Assembly (NCBI RefSeq): GCF_005670685.2
Contig: NZ_CP062008.1
Location: forward strand, 3,968,001-4,032,000
DNA: 64,000 bases
Origin: Mycolicibacterium mucogenicum DSM 44124
GTDB taxonomy: Bacteria; Actinomycetota; Actinomycetes; Mycobacteriales; Mycobacteriaceae
Direction: 5' to 3'
The notes below the pieces were generated by a model. The model had not been told where the DNA came from, searched no databases, and saw nothing but the letters and a program-made list of their open reading frames with translations. Both the position numbers and the translations under genes were made by a program. Of the stretch, positions 32,497-42,247 are shown in pieces (positions within the stretch are counted from its first letter, which is position 1; every line of letters begins with the position of its first letter).

Positions 32497-33600
32497 ATGA
32501 CGATGAGCGTGGCCGAACGGGCCGAACTCGCCGCAGCCGTCAAAGACCTGCTCAGTGAGCATTGCACCGAAGCCGACGTCCGCCGGGTGATGAGCACCGA
32601 CACCGGATTCGATCGCGACCTCTGGAACAAGCTGGCCGCCCAGGGCGTGGCGGGCCTGATCATCGATCCGGAATACGGTGGCGTCGGGCTGGGCGCACAG
32701 GAGCTCGAGGCGGTCGCCGAGGTCACGGGTGCAGCCTTGCTCCCTGCCCCGTTCCTGTCGAGTGCGGTCTTCGCCACGGCCTTGATCCAGGCCGCCGGCA
32801 CCGACGACGACAAGGCACGGCTCTTGCCTGCGTTGGCCGACGGTTCGTCGATCGCAACCGTCGCAGCCACCGGGCCCCGCGGCACGTGGGCACCGGATGG
32901 TGTTGCGGTTCAGGCAGTTCGGCACGGCGACCAGTACCAACTCGCGGGCACCGCGCACTACGTGCTCGACGGACAGATCGCCGACGTCGTCATCGCCGTC
33001 GCGAAGACCGACGAGGGCATCGCGATCTTCGAGGTCGCCCCGGACGTACCCGGCTTCGACCGCACCGCCGCAACGGTTTTCGACCCGACCGTCCGGCTGT
33101 CGATGTACACGTTCGACCAGACCCCGGGCCGTCGCCTCGGCACCGGCGGCTGGGCTGCCGTGGAAAACGCGTTGTCCCTCACGGTGATCGCCCTGGCCGG
33201 GGAACAGGTCGGCGGTGCTCGCCACCTGTTCGATGTCACCGTCGAATACCTCAAGACCCGGATCCAGTTCGGGCGGCCCATCGGCAGCTTCCAGGCGATC
33301 AAGCACATGGCGGCCGACCTGCTGCTGGAAGTCGAATCCGCCACCTCGGCCGCACAGCATGCCGCCGCACAGTTCGATACCGACCCGGCGGGCTCTGACG
33401 GTCCTGTGGCGTTGGCCGGATTCGCCTGTGCGGAGGCCTACCACACCACCGCCATGCAATCGATCCAGATGCACGGCGGCATCGGCTTCACCTGGGAGCA
33501 CCCCGCGCATCTGTTCCTGCGCCGGGCGCGTACCGGCCGTCAACTGTTCGGCAGCTCACGTGACCATCGTGAGCGCTACCTGGCAGCAAAGGGCGCCTGA
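32497..33600 (+). CDS. Acyl-CoA dehydrogenase, first of an adjacent pair
   Basis: This 367-residue FadE-type flavoprotein has an N-terminal helical domain (GVAGLIIDPEYGGVGLGAQELEAVAEVTGAALLPAPFLSS), a short middle beta domain, and a C-terminal domain with RIQFGRPIGSFQAIKHMAADLL and MQMHGGIGFTWEHPAHLFLRR. The protein is shorter than typical homotetrameric enzymes (about 380-400). The next gene encodes a second acyl-CoA dehydrogenase one base after this stop. Mycobacterial steroid and side-chain FadE pairs form alpha2beta2 enzymes, so a heteromer is likely. Substrate unknown. Confidence 0.9.
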   Translation: MTMSVAERAELAAAVKDLLSEHCTEADVRRVMSTDTGFDRDLWNKLAAQGVAGLIIDPEYGGVGLGAQELEAVAEVTGAALLPAPFLSSAVFATALIQAAGTDDDKARLLPALADGSSIATVAATGPRGTWAPDGVAVQAVRHGDQYQLAGTAHYVLDGQIADVVIAVAKTDEGIAIFEVAPDVPGFDRTAATVFDPTVRLSMYTFDQTPGRRLGTGGWAAVENALSLTVIALAGEQVGGARHLFDVTVEYLKTRIQFGRPIGSFQAIKHMAADLLLEVESATSAAQHAAAQFDTDPAGSDGPVALAGFACAEAYHTTAMQSIQMHGGIGFTWEHPAHLFLRRARTGRQLFGSSRDHRERYLAAKGA

Positions 33601-33601
33601 G

Positions 33602-34795
33602 ATGACCACCACCGCAACGAATCCCGATGACCTCCGTACCGAGGTCCGCGACTGGCTCACACAGAACTGGACCGCGTTGCCACCGGCGGACGACCCGTGG
33701 GTCAGCTCGCCGGCGGAAATCGCCTGGCGTGAAAAGGTTCTCGAAGCCGGATACGCCGTGCCCACGTATCCGCCCGATTGGTTCGGCCGCGGCTACCCGA
33801 GCAAACTCGCCGCGGTGATCCAGCAGGAGTTCCGCGCGCTCAAGGCCCCCGGCGCCTGTCAGGACAAGCACAACATCCCGGCCAACACCTTGTTCGCGTT
33901 CGGCTCGGACGAGCTGAAACATGAACTGCTACGGGACTTTCTGACCGGGGCCGCCCGCACCTGCCTGCTCTACAGCGAGCCCGGCGCCGGATCCGATCTG
34001 GCCGGGGTGAGCACCACAGCGGTGCGCGACGGCGACCGTTGGGTGGTCAACGGCCAAAAGGTGTGGACCTCCGGAGCGGCGACGTCCGAATACGGTCTGC
34101 TGATCGCGCGCACCGACTGGGATGCACCCAAGCACAAGGGCATGAGCTACTTCATCATCCCGATGCGGCAGCCCGGCATCGAGGTACGGCCACTGGTCCA
34201 GATCACCGGTGAGGCGCATTTCAACGAAGTGTTCATCTCCGATGCCACCGTGCCGCACGCCAATCTCATTGGCGGAGAAGGCAACGGCTGGCGCGTCCTG
34301 CAGACCGCCCTGGCGTACGAACGCTCCATCATGGGTGACGGCGGACGCGGATCGCGCAACAAGTCCAAGGCCGACAGCCTCGTGGAACTGGCTCGCGAGC
34401 ACGGCCGCCTCGACGATGCCGCCCTGCGGGAGCGGCTCGCGGACGTGCTGGCGTTGCGGGAACTCAACCGTCTCAACAATCTTCGCGCCAAGGCGTCGAC
34501 CAGCCAGGGCACGTCGAGTTCGATCATGTCGCTGGGTAAGCTCGCGATGTCGCGAATCCTGCACTCGGAGGCAGCGTTGAAGACCGAGATCATCGGCACC
34601 GAATCACTGCTGGCGGGTCCCGACAACCCTGAGGCCGACGACGTGAACTTCCTGTCCCTCAACGCATTCTTCACCTCCATCGGCGGCGGCACCGACCAGA
34701 TTCAGCGCACCATCATCGGTGAACGCGTCTTGGGCCTGGCGAAGGAACCCGAGACCGACCGCGACATCCCGTTCCGCCAGGCGCGACGCAGTTGA
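33602..34795 (+). CDS. Acyl-CoA dehydrogenase, second of an adjacent pair
   Basis: This 397-residue FadE-type protein starts at the ATG one base after the previous stop. It contains LYSEPGAGSDLAGV, with the typical flavin/substrate segment, VVNGQKVWTSGA, and a C-terminal IGGGTDQIQRTIIGERVLGL (family pattern GTxEIQRNIIAERVLGL). The pair with the previous gene suggests an alpha2beta2 dehydrogenase. An insert at residues 255-320 (RGSRNKSKADSLVELAREHGRL, then ALRELNRL) is common in steroid-type subunits. The pair probably works before the CoA-transferase in activating and oxidising an acid. Confidence 0.9.
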   Translation: MTTTATNPDDLRTEVRDWLTQNWTALPPADDPWVSSPAEIAWREKVLEAGYAVPTYPPDWFGRGYPSKLAAVIQQEFRALKAPGACQDKHNIPANTLFAFGSDELKHELLRDFLTGAARTCLLYSEPGAGSDLAGVSTTAVRDGDRWVVNGQKVWTSGAATSEYGLLIARTDWDAPKHKGMSYFIIPMRQPGIEVRPLVQITGEAHFNEVFISDATVPHANLIGGEGNGWRVLQTALAYERSIMGDGGRGSRNKSKADSLVELAREHGRLDDAALRERLADVLALRELNRLNNLRAKASTSQGTSSSIMSLGKLAMSRILHSEAALKTEIIGTESLLAGPDNPEADDVNFLSLNAFFTSIGGGTDQIQRTIIGERVLGLAKEPETDRDIPFRQARRS

Positions 34796-34800
34796 CGAGC

Positions 34801-37185
34801 ATGGCCTACGACCCACCGCTGTCGGGCATCGAGATTCTCGACCTGACCGCCGGACCCATCACGGCCGTCGGCCGGCTCCTCGCCGATCTCGGTGCCCACG
34901 TCACGTCGGTGCACCTGGCCGGTGTGACCGCGGCCGACACCACCGGACCACGTATCGACGGGGTGCGCATCGGCACCGCCATCAACCGCCACGGCATCCC
35001 GCCAACCGAGATCGATCCGTCGACCCCGGCCGGGCAACAGGCATGGGCCGAATTGGTGGCCACCGCCGACATTCTCATCGAAAACACGCGCCCGGGGTCG
35101 GCGGCCGAGGAGTCGTTGGCAGTCAAGCAGATTCACGCCGACCATCCGGCGTTGGTCATCCTGTCCATCAGTGACTTCGGTCGCGATACGCGCTACCGCG
35201 ACTGGCAGGCAACCACTCCCGTGCTGCACGCGTTGACCAGCGAGCTGTCCCGCTCGGGCATCCCGGGACAGCCACCGCTGGTGCCACCGAGTGCCGACCT
35301 GCCGTATCACGTCGCCGCCGCCCAGGCCGCCTTCTTCACCCTCGCCGTCTTCCTGGATCGGCTGCGCACGGGCACAGGCGATCTCATCGATTTCTCGGTG
35401 CTCGAAGGTGCGATGCAGACCCTCGACCCGCCATTCGGCACCGCGGGCAGCGCGGCGGCCGGTGTGCCCATCAGCGAACAGCAGCGCGACTGGATCGCCG
35501 AGCAGCAGCGCTATCCGATCTTCAGCTGCAAGGACGGCCACGTCCGCATGTGCGTGTTGGCAAAACGCCAGTGGCAGGGCATGTTCGAGTGGATGGGACG
35601 CCCGGCGGAATTCGCCGACCCCAAGTTCAACAGCCTCCGCGAGCGTTTCGCGTCCGCGACACTCTTCGGAGCCATCGAGCAGTTCTGTGCCGACAAGACC
35701 CGCGCCGAGCTGGAACTGGCCGGACAACGGCACGGCGTGCCGACGGCCGCGGTGCTGAGCCTGGCCGAGGCCCTGTCCACCGAACAGGTTGCCGCGCGCG
35801 GCTTCTTCCGTGAGACCGAGCTCTCCCCCGGTCTGACGGCACCCGTACCCGTCGGCGTCGTGGAGATCGACGGGCACCGGGCGAGCAACCTGAACATCAC
35901 GGCACCGGGTCACCGACGACTCCGTGACGCACCCACTCTCACCGCGCGCGCCCGCAGCGACCTCGGACTGCCCCTGGAGGGGCTGCGCGTACTGGACCTC
36001 GGCGTCATCGTCGTCGGCAGCGACACCGGTCGCCTCTTCGCGGACCTCGGCGCCGACGTCGTCAAGATCGAGAATTCCGCCTTCCCCGACGGGCTGCGCA
36101 TCAGCCTCACCCGGATGACGCAGGCTTACGCCGCCGGTCACCGCAACAAGCGGTCGATCGGAATCGACCTCCGGTCCGAGGAAGGCCGGGCGCTGGCACA
36201 CCAGCTGGTGGCCCAGTCCGACGTCGTGCTGAGCAACTTCAAACCCGGTGTGGCAGCGGCGCTCGGCATGGACCACGCGACCCTGCAGCAGGTGAATCCG
36301 GGCATTGTCGTCGTCGACAGCTCGGCGTACGGAGCCACCGGCCCATGGGCGAAGCGCCTCGGCTACGGACCGTTGGTCCGCGCCGCGGCGGGCTTCACCG
36401 AGCTGTGGACCTACCCGGATAACCCGGATGCCTTCTGCGACACGGTCACGGTGTACCCCGATCACGTGGCGGCGCGGATCGGCGCGTTGAGTGCCGTCGC
36501 GCTCCTGCTGCGCCGCGAACGCAGCGGTGGCGGTGGATCGGCGAGCGTCGCGCAAGCCGAGGTGATGCTCAGCCACCTGGCCGACGACATCGCCGGCGAG
36601 GTGCTGAACCGTCGCGGTCATGCGCGCGACAACCAGCCGGCTCGTGACGCACCGTGGGGCCTGTTTCCCGGCGCTGGCGATGACGCGTGGATCGCGGTCA
36701 CCGTCCGCGACAACGCCGACTGGTCGGCCCTGTGCGCGGTGATCGACCGGCCCGACCTCGCTGCCGATGCGGAGCTGGGTTCGCGCGCCGGGCGGGACCG
36801 TCAGCGGGCGCGGCTCGACGCGGCACTCAGCGCCTGGACATCCCGGCACGCACCGGTAGACGCGATGGTGCAGTTGCAGGCCGCGGGCGTCCCGGCCGGG
36901 GCTGTGCTGCACGCCGTCGAGGTCCCGACCTGGGACTACTACGTGGAGCGACGGGCGTTCCGGGAGGAACTGCATCCGCATGGGACCGCACCGTTCATGA
37001 TGGAGAACGTGCAGATCCATGCTGACCTCATTCCCGATCCCCCGCTGGGGCAGGCGCCGCTGCTCGGGGAGCAGACCCGCGAGGTCGCGGCCGAACTGCT
37101 CGGCTTGGACGACCAGAAAATCGACGAGCTGATCGCCCGCGCCGTGCTCGAAGTACCTGCGGCAGCTGCGCATTCGGGACGGTAA
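34801..37185 (+). CDS. Tandem-fused class III CoA-transferase (CaiB/BaiF)
   Basis: This protein of about 794 residues consists of two family III CoA-transferase modules in one chain. Module 1 is about residues 1-380 (GIEILDLTAGPITAVGRLLADLGAHV). Module 2 is about 385-790 (GLRVLDLGVIVVGSDTGRLFADLGADVVKIE, with NKRSIGIDLRSEEGRAL and NFKPGVAAALG). Module 2 has an Asp in TVYPDHVAARIGA where the catalytic Asp of the family would lie; module 1 has a related PSADLPYHVAA segment. The enzymes are normally dimers of single modules, so the fusion could make one of the sites purely structural. ATG 34801 is preferred to the overlapping TTG 34792. It probably moves CoA to the acid substrate of the adjacent dehydrogenases. 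Confidence 0.9.
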   Translation: MAYDPPLSGIEILDLTAGPITAVGRLLADLGAHVTSVHLAGVTAADTTGPRIDGVRIGTAINRHGIPPTEIDPSTPAGQQAWAELVATADILIENTRPGSAAEESLAVKQIHADHPALVILSISDFGRDTRYRDWQATTPVLHALTSELSRSGIPGQPPLVPPSADLPYHVAAAQAAFFTLAVFLDRLRTGTGDLIDFSVLEGAMQTLDPPFGTAGSAAAGVPISEQQRDWIAEQQRYPIFSCKDGHVRMCVLAKRQWQGMFEWMGRPAEFADPKFNSLRERFASATLFGAIEQFCADKTRAELELAGQRHGVPTAAVLSLAEALSTEQVAARGFFRETELSPGLTAPVPVGVVEIDGHRASNLNITAPGHRRLRDAPTLTARARSDLGLPLEGLRVLDLGVIVVGSDTGRLFADLGADVVKIENSAFPDGLRISLTRMTQAYAAGHRNKRSIGIDLRSEEGRALAHQLVAQSDVVLSNFKPGVAAALGMDHATLQQVNPGIVVVDSSAYGATGPWAKRLGYGPLVRAAAGFTELWTYPDNPDAFCDTVTVYPDHVAARIGALSAVALLLRRERSGGGGSASVAQAEVMLSHLADDIAGEVLNRRGHARDNQPARDAPWGLFPGAGDDAWIAVTVRDNADWSALCAVIDRPDLAADAELGSRAGRDRQRARLDAALSAWTSRHAPVDAMVQLQAAGVPAGAVLHAVEVPTWDYYVERRAFREELHPHGTAPFMMENVQIHADLIPDPPLGQAPLLGEQTREVAAELLGLDDQKIDELIARAVLEVPAAAAHSGR

Positions 37186-37196
37186 CCGCCCCTTCC

Positions 37197-38108
37197 ATGG
37201 AGATCGATTTCACCCGCCTTCGCTACTTCGTCGCTGTCGCCGAAGAGCTGCACTTCAAGCGCGCCGCCGACCGGTTGATGATCACGCCGCCGCCGCTCAG
37301 CAAGCAGATCAAGCTGCTCGAGCGCGAACTGGGTGGGGAACTTTTCGAGCGCACCTACCACGACGTCCGCCTGACGCCGCTGGGCCTGCAGCTGCTGGAA
37401 CCGGCACGCGACATCCTGCGGCAGGTCGAGGAGCTGAAGGCGACCGCGTCACGAATCACGCAGGAGATCAACCCTGTTCGCATCGGCGCGACCGCCTACG
37501 CGCCATCGGATTTCCTGGCCAGATTCGAACAAGCGGTGGCCGGGCTCGCCATGCCTACCGAGTTCAGTGTGCCCGGGTCAGCGGCGGAGGTGATCGCCAA
37601 GCTCGTCTCGGGTCACCTGGACCTGGGCCTGATCCACCTGCCCGCCGCCGACAAGCGCATCCGGCACCGGGTGGTGGCCACCTATCCGGGCGCGGCAGCG
37701 GTGCGGTTCGACGACCCACTCGCCGCCAACGACATCATCGCCATCGAAGACCTGCGGGACCGCGATGTCGTGATCGACTTCGCCCGGCCCAATCCGGTGG
37801 TGCTGGCGCAGATGACGCGCGGACTCAACGAGCGGGGCATCACCCGCATCGTGCGGGCCGTGAGTCAGCTGGGTGGCGAGCTGGAGATGGCCAGCCACGT
37901 GTTCAACCGGTACCTCGTCGCGTTGGTCAGCTATGCGCCCGCCTCGACGCTGGGCCGGATTTTCTCACCGCCCGAATTCAAGCTGATCCCCATCGACGAA
38001 AGCACTTGGGCCCCGGCCAAAATCGCGCTGGCATGGGCGCCGGACCGGCTGAATGACCCGGCCGAGATCGAGGCCGTCGTCGAGCAGCTCGTCACTGCCC
38101 TGGCATAA
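37197..38108 (+). CDS. LysR-family transcriptional regulator
   Basis: This 303-residue protein has the typical N-terminal HTH (LRYFVAVAEELHFKRAADRLMITPPPLSKQIKLLERELGGELFERT, residues 8-52) and a periplasmic-binding-like effector domain (residues 90-300). It begins 11 bases after the CoA-transferase stop in the same direction, which is unusual: LysR genes more often lie divergent from their target. It may regulate the operon from its 3' end, with a CoA-ester or acid as co-inducer, by inference. Confidence 0.9.
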   Translation: MEIDFTRLRYFVAVAEELHFKRAADRLMITPPPLSKQIKLLERELGGELFERTYHDVRLTPLGLQLLEPARDILRQVEELKATASRITQEINPVRIGATAYAPSDFLARFEQAVAGLAMPTEFSVPGSAAEVIAKLVSGHLDLGLIHLPAADKRIRHRVVATYPGAAAVRFDDPLAANDIIAIEDLRDRDVVIDFARPNPVVLAQMTRGLNERGITRIVRAVSQLGGELEMASHVFNRYLVALVSYAPASTLGRIFSPPEFKLIPIDESTWAPAKIALAWAPDRLNDPAEIEAVVEQLVTALA

Positions 38109-38196
38109 CCCCCGCGAGCGAGTTGGGTGTCACCGCACAGCGGTACGCTGCCTCGACCGACAAACTCCGTCAACGCGCCCCCGGAAGGATCGAACC

Positions 38197-38535
38197 GTGC
38201 TCGATGCCGATGATGTGCGCCGCATCGCGCTGTCCCTTCCGGAGACCACCGAGAAAGAGCGTTGGGGCCACCCGACTTTCGACGTGGCACGCAAGATGTT
38301 CGTCACGGTGCCCGACGACGAGACCTCGTTTGCGGTGCGCTGCCCCCGGTTCGACCGCGAAGAGCTGATCGCGGCCGAGCCCCACAAGTTCTGGGTGCCG
38401 CGGCACGAGGCCGCGTCGTCGTGGGTTCGGGTCCGGCTGGCGGCCCTCGATGACGAGCGGGAGCTGACCGACATTCTGGTCGACTCCTGGCGACTGGCTG
38501 CGCCGCCCAGACTCACTGAGCAGCCGGAGTCCTGA
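38197..38535 (+). CDS. MmcQ/YjbR-family protein
   Basis: This 112-residue protein starts at a GTG after GGAAGGA. It has the compact YjbR fold: RIALSLPETTEKERWGHPTFDVARKMFVTV, FAVRCPRFDREELIAAEPHKFWVPRHEAASSWVRVRL, and DILVDSWRLAAPP. The family is found alone and often annotated as DNA-binding without direct evidence. It is convergent with the BVMO gene, ten bases away. Confidence 0.85.
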   Translation: MLDADDVRRIALSLPETTEKERWGHPTFDVARKMFVTVPDDETSFAVRCPRFDREELIAAEPHKFWVPRHEAASSWVRVRLAALDDERELTDILVDSWRLAAPPRLTEQPES

Positions 38536-38545
38536 TCCCGAAGGC

Positions 38546-40015
38546 TCAGACCCGCTGCCGCACCCGGCCGAAGACCATCGATTCCTCGATGCGGTCGAAG
38601 CGGTGGTCGATCACGTCGAGCACGTAGTTGTGCCGGACGTGCCACGGGCGATGCGTGCCGGATTTGGGCAGCGCGTGCGGGTTGCGGTTGATGTAGCCGG
38701 CGTCGAGGTCGAAGGTCTTCTTCTCGTCCATCGGGACGTCACCCAGGTGCGGATAGGCGTGGGTGTAGCCGTGAGCGTCCATGTACGCCACCAGCTTCGC
38801 GAACGCACGCGCAGTCATGTCGGCGCGCAGGGTCCACGACGCGTTGGTGTAGCCGAGGCACCATGCCATGTTCGGCACATCCTCGAGCAGGAACTCCTTG
38901 TAGACGTAGCGGTCGGACGGGGTGATCGCGACTCCGTCGACCGACAGGGAGATACCGCCGAGGGCCTGCAGCTCCAGCCCGGTCGCCGTGACGACGATGT
39001 CGGCGTCAAGGCGCGCACCGGATTTCAGCACGATGCCGTTGGCATCGAAGTGGTCGATGTGGTCGGTGACGACCTCGGCCCGGCCGTCACCGATGGCGGT
39101 GAAGATGTCACGGTCGAGCACCGCGCAGAGACGTTGATCCCACGGGTCGTACTTCGGGTTGAAGTGCACGTCCACGGGATAGCCGGCGGGCAGTGCCGCC
39201 ACGGCCCGGCTACGGATGAGCCGCCGGCCACCCTTGGGGAACTTCCGGAGCAGGTTGTAGCTGAGCACGCTGATGAGCACGTTGCGGAACCACACGATGC
39301 GGTGAGCGATCTTGTCCGGCAACAGCTTCCGGATCAAGCTGACCATCGGGTCGATCTGCCACTGCGACATCAGGTAGGTGGGCGACCGCTGCAGCATGGT
39401 CACCTTGGCGGCGGTCTTCGCCATGGCGGGCACCAGGCTGACGGCTGTGGCACCGCTGCCGATCACCACGACCTTCTTGCCGGCGTAATCCAGTGACTCC
39501 GGCCAGAATTGCGGGTGGACGACGTCGCCGGCGAAGGTGTCGATGCCGGGGAAATCCGGCGTGTACCCCTGGTCGTAGTTGTAGTAGCCGGTGCCGCAGA
39601 ACAGGAATCGGGCACGGTAGGACCTGGCCTCGCCGTTCTCCACGGCGTGCACCGTCCAGGTGTCGGTCGCCGAATCCCAGTCGGCCGACTGCACGTGCGT
39701 GTTGAAGGTGATGTGACGGTCGATGCCGTGCGTGTGTGCCGCGGTGGTCAGGTACTCGCGGATGTGATCGCCGTCAGCGATGTTCTCCGGACGCTCCCAC
39801 GGCTGGTACGGGAAGCTGAGCGTGAAGATGTCGCTGTCCGATCGAATACCCGGGTAGCGGAACAGATCCCAGGTGCCACCGATGCGCGTCCGCCGCTCCA
39901 GGACCCGGTACGTCAGCTGCGGGTTGCGCTGATGCAGCCGGTACGCGGCGCCGATGCCGGAGATGCCGGCACCGATGATCAGCACATCGAAGAACTCGCC
40001 GTCGCTGGCCGTCAT
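38546..40015 (-). CDS. Flavin-containing monooxygenase, EthA-like Baeyer-Villiger type
   Basis: This 489-residue NADPH-dependent FAD enzyme has GAGISG (residues 15-20), GTWDLFRYPGIRSDSD (shared with EthA), the BVMO-type fingerprint FAGDVVHPQFW, and the second Rossmann motif GSGATAV. EthA-type enzymes oxidise ketones and thioamides. The length matches EthA closely. Several such enzymes exist per mycobacterial genome, so I give no gene symbol. It is followed in the same direction by the alpha/beta hydrolase gene, a common pairing: monooxygenase makes an ester, hydrolase cleaves it. Confidence 0.88.
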   Translation of the reverse strand: MTASDGEFFDVLIIGAGISGIGAAYRLHQRNPQLTYRVLERRTRIGGTWDLFRYPGIRSDSDIFTLSFPYQPWERPENIADGDHIREYLTTAAHTHGIDRHITFNTHVQSADWDSATDTWTVHAVENGEARSYRARFLFCGTGYYNYDQGYTPDFPGIDTFAGDVVHPQFWPESLDYAGKKVVVIGSGATAVSLVPAMAKTAAKVTMLQRSPTYLMSQWQIDPMVSLIRKLLPDKIAHRIVWFRNVLISVLSYNLLRKFPKGGRRLIRSRAVAALPAGYPVDVHFNPKYDPWDQRLCAVLDRDIFTAIGDGRAEVVTDHIDHFDANGIVLKSGARLDADIVVTATGLELQALGGISLSVDGVAITPSDRYVYKEFLLEDVPNMAWCLGYTNASWTLRADMTARAFAKLVAYMDAHGYTHAYPHLGDVPMDEKKTFDLDAGYINRNPHALPKSGTHRPWHVRHNYVLDVIDHRFDRIEESMVFGRVRQRV

Positions 40016-40070
40016 GAATCTCCCTTGATCAAATCCGGTACCGCCGGTTTCACCTTAGGACATGATGATC

Positions 40071-41027
40071 CTAGGCCGTCGAGCTGTGGACAGCTCCGGC
40101 GAGCAGCGCCCGCAAATGCTGATTGACCTGCTCGGGACGCTCCAGGTTCGCGCAGTGACCACCGCCGAGTTCGACGAACGACCACAGATTCGGCACGTTC
40201 CTGGCAATCCGGCGGGACGCCGCGATGGGCAGCAGCCTGTCCTTGGTGCTGCCGATGACCAGCGCCGGCACCGTCAGGTTGTCGAGGCCGATGTGATGCG
40301 CATCGAGGTTGTCGACCAGCGCGTTTACCCATCCGCTGCGGCCCGCGGCGGAGGTGCCCATGAACAGTTCGTAGACGTAGTCGGCGACCGCGGGCTCGGC
40401 GTCACGCCCGACGGCGATCATGGCGACGAACTGACGCGCCGCCTTACGCGAACCCGGCACCAACGGCGCCCCGCCGAAGGTCTTCAGGATGCGGCCGGCG
40501 GCGTAGGCCCGGGACTTCGCCAGCGAGTTCGGGACCTGCGCCAGCTGGACCAGCTTCAGCAGGTCACCGGTGGTGGTGTTGATCAGGGCGACGGCGTCCG
40601 CGCACTCGGTGACGCGCTGCGGATAGCGCTGCGCCCACGACGTGATGGCGATGCCGCCCATCGAATGCCCGGCGATGACGGCCTGCTCCCCTGGCCTGAG
40701 TGTCGCGCTCAGCACCGCGTCGAGGTCCGCCGCGAGAAAGTCCAGATTGTACTTGTAGCGGCCTTTTGGAGCCTCACTCTGGCCGTGCCCGCGGTGGTCA
40801 TAGGCGATGACCCGGTAGTCCGTCGCCAGATCCGCGATCTGGTTGCCCCATACGCCGATGGCGCAGGTGATGCCGTGGGCGAACACGATCGGCTGCCCGT
40901 GTTCGGGACCGAACACCTCGGCATGCAGCCGAGTGCCGTCGACGGCCTTGATTTCCATGGAACGGCCTGGTGGCAGCGCCGCGGGACGCCCGGGTTTGAC
41001 CAGCTGGGATTGAGTGAAGGCGGTCAT
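40071..41027 (-). CDS. Alpha/beta hydrolase
   Basis: This 318-residue protein has an HGI oxyanion region (FAHGITC), a nucleophile elbow GHSMGG, an Asp in VIGSTKDRLLP, and His in GGGHCANLERP. It lies 55 bases upstream (in transcription order, before) of the EthA-like gene on the same strand, so the two may be co-expressed for oxidation and ester cleavage of a ketone. Substrate unknown. It has no signal peptide. Confidence 0.88.
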   Translation of the reverse strand: MTAFTQSQLVKPGRPAALPPGRSMEIKAVDGTRLHAEVFGPEHGQPIVFAHGITCAIGVWGNQIADLATDYRVIAYDHRGHGQSEAPKGRYKYNLDFLAADLDAVLSATLRPGEQAVIAGHSMGGIAITSWAQRYPQRVTECADAVALINTTTGDLLKLVQLAQVPNSLAKSRAYAAGRILKTFGGAPLVPGSRKAARQFVAMIAVGRDAEPAVADYVYELFMGTSAAGRSGWVNALVDNLDAHHIGLDNLTVPALVIGSTKDRLLPIAASRRIARNVPNLWSFVELGGGHCANLERPEQVNQHLRALLAGAVHSSTA

Positions 41028-41086
41028 GCTGCTCCGTTTCGGGTTCGGCGACGTTGCCGGCGGGACATCCCGTACCGCGAGCCTAC

Positions 41087-42178
41087 CTAAATAACCAGCA
41101 CTGGTTTGACGGTAAAACCGGCGGTGGCGTCCGACCAGGCGTCAGCGAAGCGGTCGAACGGGTAGGTCCGTACCAGTTTGTCGACGGGCAACTCGCCCCG
41201 AAGGACGTGCCCGGCCAGCCGCGGGATGAAGCTGTGCGGCTCGCTGTCGCCTTCGATGACACCTTGCACCCGCAGCCCGTTGGCCAGGATCAGCCCGACG
41301 GGCAGCTCCGCGGTCAGCGCGCCCAGGCCGACGAGCGCGAGCGTGCCGCACTTGCGCAGCAACGTCAGCGCGGTGCTGATGACGTCGCCGCGCGCGGTGG
41401 TGTCGACGGCGAGCGTCGCGCCACCGCCGGTGAGTTCCATGATCTCGGCGGGCAGGGCCTCCGAGGCCGAGTCGACGGCCCCGGTGGCACCCAATTCGAT
41501 TGCCAGCGAACGCCGTTCGGCGATCGGGTCGACGGCGACGACCGTGCGGCACCCGGCGATGCGGGCACCCATCACCGCCGACAGACCGACCGCGCCGGCG
41601 CCCCACACCACCAGCACATCGTCGGGTCCCGCGGCCAGGGTGTTCAGCACCGCGCCGACCCCGGTCTGCACACTGCAGGCCAGCGGCGCCGCCAGTTGGG
41701 CGTCGATGCCGTCGGGCAGGACCACGACATTCGACGTGTTGGCCAGCGCGTGGGTGGCGAAGCTGGACTGCCCGAAGAATCCACCGCGCACGGGCTGACC
41801 GTCCAGCCGCAGGGCGCTCGACTCGTCACCGCGGTCGCCGGCCATGTTCAGGCGGGTGGCGTTGTCGCAGTAAGCGGGCGTGTCGGACGAACATGCGGCG
41901 CACTGCGAGCAGCTGGCGAACGTCAGGACGACCTGGCGGCCGACGTCGATGCGGGCGTCCGTTCCGGCCGCCAGGACCGTGCCCGCGCCTTCATGGCCGA
42001 ACACCATGGGCAGGCGCTTCTCCGGCCAGCGTGCGGCCGTGCTGATATCGGTGTGGCAGATGCCGACGGCATCGATGCCGACCAGTACCTCGGCGCCCTG
42101 CGGCTCGCGAATCTGGACGTCGGTCAGTTCGGGGGCCGAACCCGGGCGGAGCAACACCGCGGCACGTGCGTCGATCAT
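41087..42178 (-). CDS. Zinc-dependent alcohol dehydrogenase
   Basis: This 363-residue medium-chain dehydrogenase has catalytic zinc ligands in ICHTD and GHEGAG, structural zinc ligands in CSQCAACSSDTPAYC, and a Rossmann fold with VWGAGAVGLSAV. It is of the NAD-linked class III/aryl-alcohol type. The Asp following the second strand (VAVDPIAER) favours NAD. It is divergent from the EamA gene across 69 bases. It could act in the same direction as the hydrolase and BVMO genes, all minus strand. Confidence 0.9.
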   Translation of the reverse strand: MIDARAAVLLRPGSAPELTDVQIREPQGAEVLVGIDAVGICHTDISTAARWPEKRLPMVFGHEGAGTVLAAGTDARIDVGRQVVLTFASCSQCAACSSDTPAYCDNATRLNMAGDRGDESSALRLDGQPVRGGFFGQSSFATHALANTSNVVVLPDGIDAQLAAPLACSVQTGVGAVLNTLAAGPDDVLVVWGAGAVGLSAVMGARIAGCRTVVAVDPIAERRSLAIELGATGAVDSASEALPAEIMELTGGGATLAVDTTARGDVISTALTLLRKCGTLALVGLGALTAELPVGLILANGLRVQGVIEGDSEPHSFIPRLAGHVLRGELPVDKLVRTYPFDRFADAWSDATAGFTVKPVLVI

Positions 42179-42247
42179 TCACGGATGGTAGGTCGACGGT
42201 AATCTGCGCCGGGTGACCGGGATCGACAACTGCCGGGTGCCGCGCGG

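Noticed and set aside
34702..37173. Open frame of over 800 codons on the minus strand
   Set aside because: It is antisense to the tandem CoA-transferase, which shows clear family motifs throughout. High-GC coding DNA often leaves long open frames on the other strand.
38053..38196. Longer N-terminus for the YjbR-like protein
   Set aside because: The extra residues are Ser/Arg-rich and read through the LysR stop; the GTG at 38197 with GGAAGGA gives the standard YjbR length.
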